Assembly: GCA_003525045.1 (NCBI GenBank)
Contig: DQGF01000059.1
Location: 3,192 to 12,775, forward strand
Source: Pseudomonas sp.
GTDB lineage: Bacteria > Pseudomonadota > Gammaproteobacteria > Pseudomonadales > Pseudomonadaceae
Direction of reading: 5' to 3'
DNA length: 9,584 nucleotides
This document shows, one piece after another, positions 6,501 to 9,584 of this stretch; position 1 is the first letter of the stretch; every line of letters starts with the position of its first letter. The position numbers and the translations under genes were made by a program. The notes under the pieces were generated by a model that had not been told where the DNA came from, ran no database searches, and saw only the letters and a list, made by a program, of their open reading frames with translations.

Positions 6501-8382
6501 TTAATGCCAGGGAAAATACGTCCGGAAAAAAACCGTTCAATGCAGCTCGCTGCAAGCGTACCGGGGTATCGAGCACGGTTTTGATGATCGCTTGTTCAGT
6601 CGTACCCAACGTGTGTGTGACGGCGCGCAGCTGCAGTTCACTGCGCAATGCAGTTGACAGGACGCGAGTGAAATCCGATTGCAGGTTCTCGATCGACGAT
6701 TTGACGATGCTCTGCGCCTCGGCAATCGTGCGGGTTGTAGCGGGAATGGCCGGGTGGTTTTCACGGAGCTGGTCGAGCGCCTGCTCAACGGAGGAGAGTC
6801 GATTCAACTGCTCTTTAGCTGATTCGCCGCGCACGGTGGCAGGTTGTGCGCTCCAGCGCTGATCCAGGTGTGTGGTCCAGCGTCCTGCGGCATCGGCCGC
6901 CAGTAGTCGATCGTCGATCAGTCCCCGGACATCCAGGGCCTTGTCGAGCAATGCGTGGGGATCCTGCGTACCTTCACTTTCACGGTAACGGCTTAGCGCA
7001 TGGGACAGGTTTTCCCTTTGTTTGCCAAGGATATCGGCCATCAATTGCTCAAACACCGCGCCGATGATCGGTTTGCCGATAATCACGCGCTCATCTTGCT
7101 CCATTGAAAGAAACGTGCCGCGTTCATCCAATGACATGTAATTGAGCAGCGTGTCTTCATGGCCTTCGCTTTTGGTCATCTCCAGCACGATTTTCCTGAC
7201 AGCGGGCAGATCGCTCGTCGCCTCGATGCCTCTGGACTGGGTGTACAAAAAGCCCAAGGTGTCGCTGCTGCCTATCATCAAGGTCGAGGCCAGCTCCGCA
7301 TAATGCTTAAAGCGTGCAGTGACACGTACTTTTTCGATACGAAGAGAATCGTCAGTGGCTGGTTGGAGGCTGACATTCATCAGTCGCAGGTATTCCTGCG
7401 TCGTCAAAGTACCTTGCTGACGCTGAAGTAGAAGTTTGAGGTGAAAGGTGTCGCACAAACTATCGGTAAAAAACTCTGAACGTGACTGCTCATTGCGCAT
7501 GGATGTGTTCCAGAACGTCTCGAGCAGGCTTTGCAAGTGAGGCGTGAAGCTTTGCGCGATCTCTTTTATGGCGCTTTCCCATGCCTGGTTGTCTTTGTCG
7601 CTGCCGACGCCGTGCCCCGGATGGGAAAAGCTCCGGGAATCACCAGGCGGCCACTGGTTGGTCAGGTAGTACAGCAGAAGGGCATCGCTCAGTGAAAGCG
7701 AGGAAATCGTGTGTTGATAGTCGCTATTGTCGAAAGCAGAAACTGTATTGATGAGGCTCTTCAATCGAGTATGGCGCTGGTCCAGTTTTGGAAATGGCTT
7801 GCGCAAGGCATTATTGAGGGTCTCGTCCAGCATCGATTGCCATGTGGGAAACTGGAGCAGCTCACCCAGCATTGTCTTGATGTTCTGCGTCTGATTGCGT
7901 TCGAGGGTGAGCTCCTGGTCCTCGAACACCGCACCGTCGATTTGTTGCGTGGAAATGTCTGGCGTAGTGGCGTCGGGTAGTGCGCTGCGTTGTTCGATGG
8001 AGAGAAAACGCAGCAGCTCACGTTTTCCAGTGTCCTGCCCCAGCCACTCCTTGAGTGTGCTTTTGACCTCCTCCATGTCGGCGAATTTGATGAGGCCTTT
8101 CCACGGTGTATAGAGTATGACCTCTCCATCGTCGGGCCGGCTCATGGCAAAGGCGCCCGCCAGTGGAATGTCCGTCTTGCCTGTAACAGTCAAGAGCAAG
8201 CGGTCGACCTGCATGGGCTTGGCATCGGTATTACGGGCTTCATGGGTGGCTTTATAAACAGTATTCAGCCAGTTCAGGTCATCAATAGAGAAGTTCAGCG
8301 CTGTCTCGCGCTCGCCGGGCTGCTTGCCTTTGGATGCAAGTTCTGCCTCGTCGAAAAAATACGGAAGTGGGGTAGCTGTCAT
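3529..8382 (-). CDS. Giant toxin-like protein: four DUF6543/dermonecrotic-toxin-type modules plus C-terminal aspzincin-like metallopeptidase
   Basis: 1617-aa protein resembling the Pseudomonas 'dermonecrotic toxin domain-containing' (DUF6543) giants; its target is unknown. The open frame runs up to 8514, but I start at ATG 8380-8382 because GAGGAA at 8388-8393 lies 5 bases upstream and the family-like N-terminus (T-A-T-P-L-P-Y-F-F) begins there. By eye there are four related modules at residues 87-135, 376-424, 657-705 and 1013-1061. Each is followed by G-x-x-F (G150, G441, G718, G1094). A Pro/Ala/Ser/Thr linker lies at 1194-1210. Next comes a segment with G-x-V-Y-P-V and W-R-I (about 1255-1300), then a C-terminal domain with H-E-L-S-H at 1482-1486, T-E-D at 1491-1493 and N-A-D at 1597-1599. 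This is the layout of aspzincin (M35-like) peptidases, with His1482, His1486 and probably a following Asp as zinc ligands and Glu1483 as the base. No signal peptide or clear membrane segment is seen. It ends 98 bases before the fecR-like gene. Family call moderately strong; peptidase activity and toxicity are inferred. Confidence 0.85.
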   Translation of the reverse strand: MTATPLPYFFDEAELASKGKQPGERETALNFSIDDLNWLNTVYKATHEARNTDAKPMQVDRLLLTVTGKTDIPLAGAFAMSRPDDGEVILYTPWKGLIKFADMEEVKSTLKEWLGQDTGKRELLRFLSIEQRSALPDATTPDISTQQIDGAVFEDQELTLERNQTQNIKTMLGELLQFPTWQSMLDETLNNALRKPFPKLDQRHTRLKSLINTVSAFDNSDYQHTISSLSLSDALLLYYLTNQWPPGDSRSFSHPGHGVGSDKDNQAWESAIKEIAQSFTPHLQSLLETFWNTSMRNEQSRSEFFTDSLCDTFHLKLLLQRQQGTLTTQEYLRLMNVSLQPATDDSLRIEKVRVTARFKHYAELASTLMIGSSDTLGFLYTQSRGIEATSDLPAVRKIVLEMTKSEGHEDTLLNYMSLDERGTFLSMEQDERVIIGKPIIGAVFEQLMADILGKQRENLSHALSRYRESEGTQDPHALLDKALDVRGLIDDRLLAADAAGRWTTHLDQRWSAQPATVRGESAKEQLNRLSSVEQALDQLRENHPAIPATTRTIAEAQSIVKSSIENLQSDFTRVLSTALRSELQLRAVTHTLGTTEQAIIKTVLDTPVRLQRAALNGFFPDVFSLALKAGDATDPVKLASCLLMTERGGLDPVNSGTAILWTPALGFEAFKTLTTLLTELERRLKDDAQRTIFLENLERNERLPGRAYTMAPLQRIDGHFLDHVQKHSVQLDQASLTKALATNLPPTTKASLLKLVALRQPMTGLQRATDIAQSLTTQQKLPAWLAKASIKDQILHGELLQQYLNNVTDDQDYLTGIRSLPRTAHHELEKQLKADSFEFDPDKIQIQINERSRSAASTSTLTGFALTHFKDLDQADFEVVSLDSKTIPKGMNQSYIKDLIRNLKLGEHQQKILKEAFADTQPKAAERKKRFYAQLPWQLMYYAHTEKLKERLSETGFDLIKQVMDMPDAIARAAVDGAHAIMRPLELNGIKGKQTIKVPGVYLIGSSADSVAAQILIAPHSPSHGMKEYENETQLLTDLKTRGGLLDWVLMNLPQSERTLLENQMANTGNRVARATPANTDTTEVTLASNPISGNLFKRLFNDNVGLLSRLLGCQSDDNNQSEWASIKHVLGEDLHEAFTFLTGKLSYPVTVWRSYRDIKQSAEDLQTHKWGAAVQEFISGIAQLAMLRQSLEAPATPSSAPSAPAPETPDGRFKWQSIDITAPERTDLKRHESVDVNLGSLTLDSTLGLYTDPSTKKQYGPVEGKVYPVLKKGTRWRIADTKTRGPYISQNTSKQWVLGRETPRPRFSLTRRFATALSVSAGMNVEASGMPEIRLLFPVKARLIDEALDTATSYAWNAVRNLQLLKVSGGPVTPVHQLIMDFLGVSTVLPAHVDKVEKVVGDIFAALLDPSLRQPKSKRFVVGRVLEQRESTFGLTVAQDTKRRIYLAEKFFVPNYDHYRNYLSDAAFPISPHARAATLIHELSHIVCETEDISYLDSGRPFADLIETSSPRAIALKKTLTDIQGSALSNKTPLPELFAIYDDHAGVWEDFGSTSYENTKGLKKLILKLTGKKTLIDARQTFKTDSLVRLAVQLSNADTVAWLISHLGRQLHTSTP
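5200..5346 (-). repeat. Toxin-module repeat 4 (protein residues 1013-1061)
   Basis: Fourth and most diverged copy, 356 residues after the third. I-L-I-A-P takes the place of I-L-Y-T-P. L-L-x-D-L and V-L-M-N-L-P-x-x-E-R keep the leucine/acidic end pattern. It is preceded by G-V-Y-L-I-G, the usual lead-in strand of the family, and followed by G-N-L-F at 1094-1097 and a helical W-x-x-x-x-x-V-L segment. The lead-in makes this the copy most like the family's usual single domain. Confidence 0.65.
6268..6414 (-). repeat. Toxin-module repeat 3 (protein residues 657-705)
   Basis: Third copy, 281 residues after the second. It opens with I-L-W-T-P-x-x-G-F and has the same leucine spacing and a charged N-L-E-R-N-E-R end. 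An I-D-G-H-F segment (716-720) follows at the place where copies 1 and 2 have G-A-V-F. Confidence 0.65.
7111..7257 (-). repeat. Toxin-module repeat 2 (protein residues 376-424)
   Basis: Second copy, 289 residues after the first. F-L-Y-T-Q-x-x-G replaces L-Y-T-P, and D-T-L-L-N-Y-M-S-L-D-E-R aligns without gaps to the E-L-L-R-F-L-S-I-E-Q-R end of copy 1. G-A-V-F-E recurs at 441-445, again about 64 residues after the module start, and is followed by a D-P-H-A-L-L-D-K-A-L-D-V-R stretch typical of this protein group. This copy makes the tandem layout clear. Confidence 0.65.
7978..8124 (-). repeat. Toxin-module repeat 1 (protein residues 87-135)
   Basis: First of four related 49-residue segments in the large protein. 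It opens with I-L-Y-T-P-x-x-G, continues with F then V-x-x-x-L-x-x-x-L spacing, and ends with E-L-L-R-F-L and E-Q-R. The preceding strand-like segment (about 61-86) and the following G-A-V-F-E (150-154) belong to the same unit. Recognised by eye at protein level; the DNA is not obviously repeated. Confidence 0.7.
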
Positions 8383-8387
8383 GGTGT

Positions 8388-8393
8388 TTCCTC
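8388..8393 (-). promoter_or_regulatory. Ribosome binding site that fixes the start of the giant gene
   Basis: Read on the minus strand, GAGGAA lies 5 bases before ATG 8382-8380. The 44 codons upstream of this ATG look non-family-like and cover an inverted repeat, so this site decides the start. Confidence 0.8.
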
Positions 8394-8399
8394 GATGTG

Positions 8400-8422
8400 C
8401 TGCGATCAGTCGGTGATCGCAG
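8400..8422 (-). promoter_or_regulatory. Perfect 9-bp inverted repeat in the leader of the giant gene (operator or mRNA hairpin)
   Basis: CTGCGATCA (8400-8408) and TGATCGCAG (8414-8422) are exact inverted copies separated by 5 bases. The repeat ends 7 bases before the ribosome binding site on the minus strand. It could be a dimeric regulator's operator, or an RNA hairpin limiting ribosome access. Its placement in the divergent intergenic region means it could also affect dpkA, though it lies closer to the toxin gene. There is no T run after it, so it is not a terminator. The repeat is certain; its function is inferred. Confidence 0.55.
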
Positions 8423-8502
8423 GCCGTTGGATCGAGGACGTTACGAGCCGCCGAGCATCGAGGTGCGGTACATAATGCTTGATTCGCATAACCCGTCGAG
8501 AC

Positions 8503-8533
8503 TTGACAGGACACTGGTAAAACAGCGCTTAAT
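8503..8533 (+). promoter_or_regulatory. Possible sigma-70 promoter for dpkA
   Basis: TTGACA at 8503-8508 is a perfect -35 hexamer. The best -10 downstream is CTTAAT at 8528-8533, with four of six matches and a 19-base spacer, longer than usual. The orientation and the distance of about 80 bases to the dpkA ATG are reasonable, but the -10 and spacing make this tentative. Confidence 0.3.
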
Positions 8534-8610
8534 CGCCGACTGATTTTTGGTTGCTATGCCACCTCGCTTCACCCTGTTGCCCGTACTCAATAATAAAACT
8601 GGAGCTTCAG

Positions 8611-9584
8611 ATGACCGCAACACCGGATATGGCCACACAAATCCTCGATTTCGAATCGCTCGTTGTATTGCTTGAAAAGATCTTCCTGCGTCACGGTACT
8701 TCGGCCGACGTCGCTCGCGTACTGGCGCTCAACTGCGCCGGCGCCGAGCGCGATGGCGCCCACAGCCATGGCGTGTTCCGCATTCCCGGTTATGTGTCGA
8801 CGCTGCAGAGCGGCTGGGTCAATGGCCAGGCCGTGCCGGTGGTTGAGGATGTGGCCTCGGGTTTCGTCCGGGTCGACGCCGGCAATGGTTTCGCCCAGCC
8901 GGCCCTGGCAGCGGCACGTGCGTTGCTGGTGGAAAAAGCCCGTAGTGCCGGCATTGCGGTGCTGGCGATTCGTAACTCCCATCACTTCGCCGCCTTGTGG
9001 CCGGATGTCGAACCGTTCGCCTATGAGGGGCTGGTGGCGCTGAGTGTGGTCAACAGCATGACCTGCGTAGTGCCGCACGGTGCCGATCGTCCGCTGTTCG
9101 GGACCAACCCGATTGCCTTCGCCGCGCCGCGGGCCGATGGCGAGCCGATTGTCTTCGACCTGGCCACCAGCGCCATTGCCCATGGCGACGTACAGATCGC
9201 TGCCCGCAAGGGCGAACGCTTGCCCGCGGGCATGGGCGTGGACAGCCTCGGCCAGCCAACCCAGGATCCGAAGGCGATTCTGGAAGGTGGGGCATTGTTG
9301 CCGTTCGGTGGGCACAAGGGGTCGGCACTGTCGATGATGGTGGAGCTGTTGGCGGCGGCGCTGACCGGCGGCCATTTTTCCTTCGAGTTCGATTGGTCGA
9401 ACCATCCGGGTGCCAGGACACCCTGGACCGGCCAATTGCTGATCGTCATCGACCCGAGCAAGGCGGCCGGGCAGAGTTTTGCCGAGCGCAGCCAGGAACT
9501 GGTGCGGCAGATGCATGGTGTGGGGCTCAAGCGTTTGCCGGGGGATCGACGCCACCAGCAACGGGCCAAGGCCAGTGCCAACGG
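8611..9584 (+). CDS. dpkA: DpkA, delta1-piperideine-2-carboxylate / delta1-pyrroline-2-carboxylate reductase (3' end cut by window)
   Basis: Cytoplasmic NAD(P)H-dependent reductase of the malate/L-lactate dehydrogenase-2 fold. It reduces the cyclic imines delta1-piperideine-2-carboxylate to L-pipecolate (D-lysine breakdown) and delta1-pyrroline-2-carboxylate to L-proline. 324 codons are visible with no stop; the family is about 343 aa, so roughly 20 codons lie beyond the edge. Motifs seen: D-G-A-H-S-H-G at 48-54 with the likely catalytic His53, N-S-H-H-F at 122-126, V-N-S-M-T near 148, F-G-T-N-P-I at 163-168, A-H-G-D-V-Q at 190-195 and P-F-G-G-H-K-G at 231-237. The whole sequence closely resembles Pseudomonas DpkA as I remember it. 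Start: ATG 8611 with GGAG at 8601-8604 six bases upstream, preferred over ATG 8629, which lacks a comparable site. It is divergent from the toxin-like gene, to which it has no obvious functional link. Codon use is typical GC-rich Pseudomonas. Confidence 0.92.
   Translation, partial: MTATPDMATQILDFESLVVLLEKIFLRHGTSADVARVLALNCAGAERDGAHSHGVFRIPGYVSTLQSGWVNGQAVPVVEDVASGFVRVDAGNGFAQPALAAARALLVEKARSAGIAVLAIRNSHHFAALWPDVEPFAYEGLVALSVVNSMTCVVPHGADRPLFGTNPIAFAAPRADGEPIVFDLATSAIAHGDVQIAARKGERLPAGMGVDSLGQPTQDPKAILEGGALLPFGGHKGSALSMMVELLAAALTGGHFSFEFDWSNHPGARTPWTGQLLIVIDPSKAAGQSFAERSQELVRQMHGVGLKRLPGDRRHQQRAKASAN

Larger units (their letters stand above)
8383..8610. other. Divergent intergenic region between the giant gene and dpkA
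   Basis: These 228 bases hold no convincing gene; minus-strand frames through it have no ribosome binding site and no family similarity. It contains the inverted repeat at 8400-8422 and three copies of ATCGAGG: direct at 8431-8437 and 8457-8463, inverted at 8390-8396. For the giant gene a weak sigma-70-like pair can be read on the minus strand (TCGACG at 8494-8499 and CATTAT at 8472-8477, 16-base spacer, four of six matches each). Promoters for both flanking genes should lie here. Confidence 0.7.

Noticed and set aside
8383..8514. 44-codon N-terminal extension of the giant open frame
   Set aside because: The extension is Cys/Ala/Arg-rich, has no ribosome binding site, and covers the inverted repeat; ATG 8382 has a strong site 5 bases upstream.
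8587..9561. 324-codon open frame on the minus strand over dpkA
   Set aside because: Antisense shadow of a GC-rich gene; His/Gln/Arg-rich with no recognisable domain, while the + frame is clearly DpkA.
1..9584. CRISPR arrays, tRNA/rRNA genes, insertion-sequence ends
   Set aside because: I saw no regularly spaced direct repeats, cloverleaf-like sequence or transposase-like frame on reading both strands.

Overview
The window looks like a stretch of a Pseudomonas chromosome, most likely from the P. fluorescens group. The basis is a close match to the pyoverdine acylase PvdQ at the left end, a FecR-type regulator beside it, and a DpkA-type imine reductase at the right end. These flanking genes have the GC-rich codon use expected of Pseudomonas.

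Layout from left to right. At 28-2373 (+) is a complete pvdQ, with a GTG start and a good ribosome binding site. A hairpin at 2401-2428 separates it from a convergent gene. At 2429-3430 (-) is a FecR-family anti-sigma/signal-transduction protein, possibly FpvR-like. No ECF sigma factor gene is visible. A 98-base gap follows. At 3529-8382 (-) is one very large gene, re-started here at an internal ATG so that the product is 1617 residues. From 8383 to 8610 is a divergent intergenic region with a strong inverted repeat next to the ribosome binding site of the large gene. At 8611-9584 (+) is dpkA, which runs off the window about 20 codons before its expected end.

The large gene is the most interesting object. 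I read it as a member of the Pseudomonas 'dermonecrotic toxin domain / DUF6543' family of giant toxin-like proteins. By eye it carries four spaced copies of the same roughly 50-residue module (LYTP..G... L...L), each followed by a G-x-x-F segment. After these comes a Pro/Ala/Ser linker and a C-terminal domain with an HELSH zinc-peptidase motif and a late NAD motif resembling the aspzincin (M35-like) peptidases. No signal peptide, secretion partner or immunity gene is seen.

Working together: pvdQ (periplasmic pyoverdine maturation) and the FecR-like gene (siderophore signalling) plausibly belong to one iron-acquisition region. dpkA (lysine/proline imine metabolism) is unrelated. The toxin-like gene sits between them as a single-gene accessory insertion with its own leader, and it is visibly more AT-rich where sampled.
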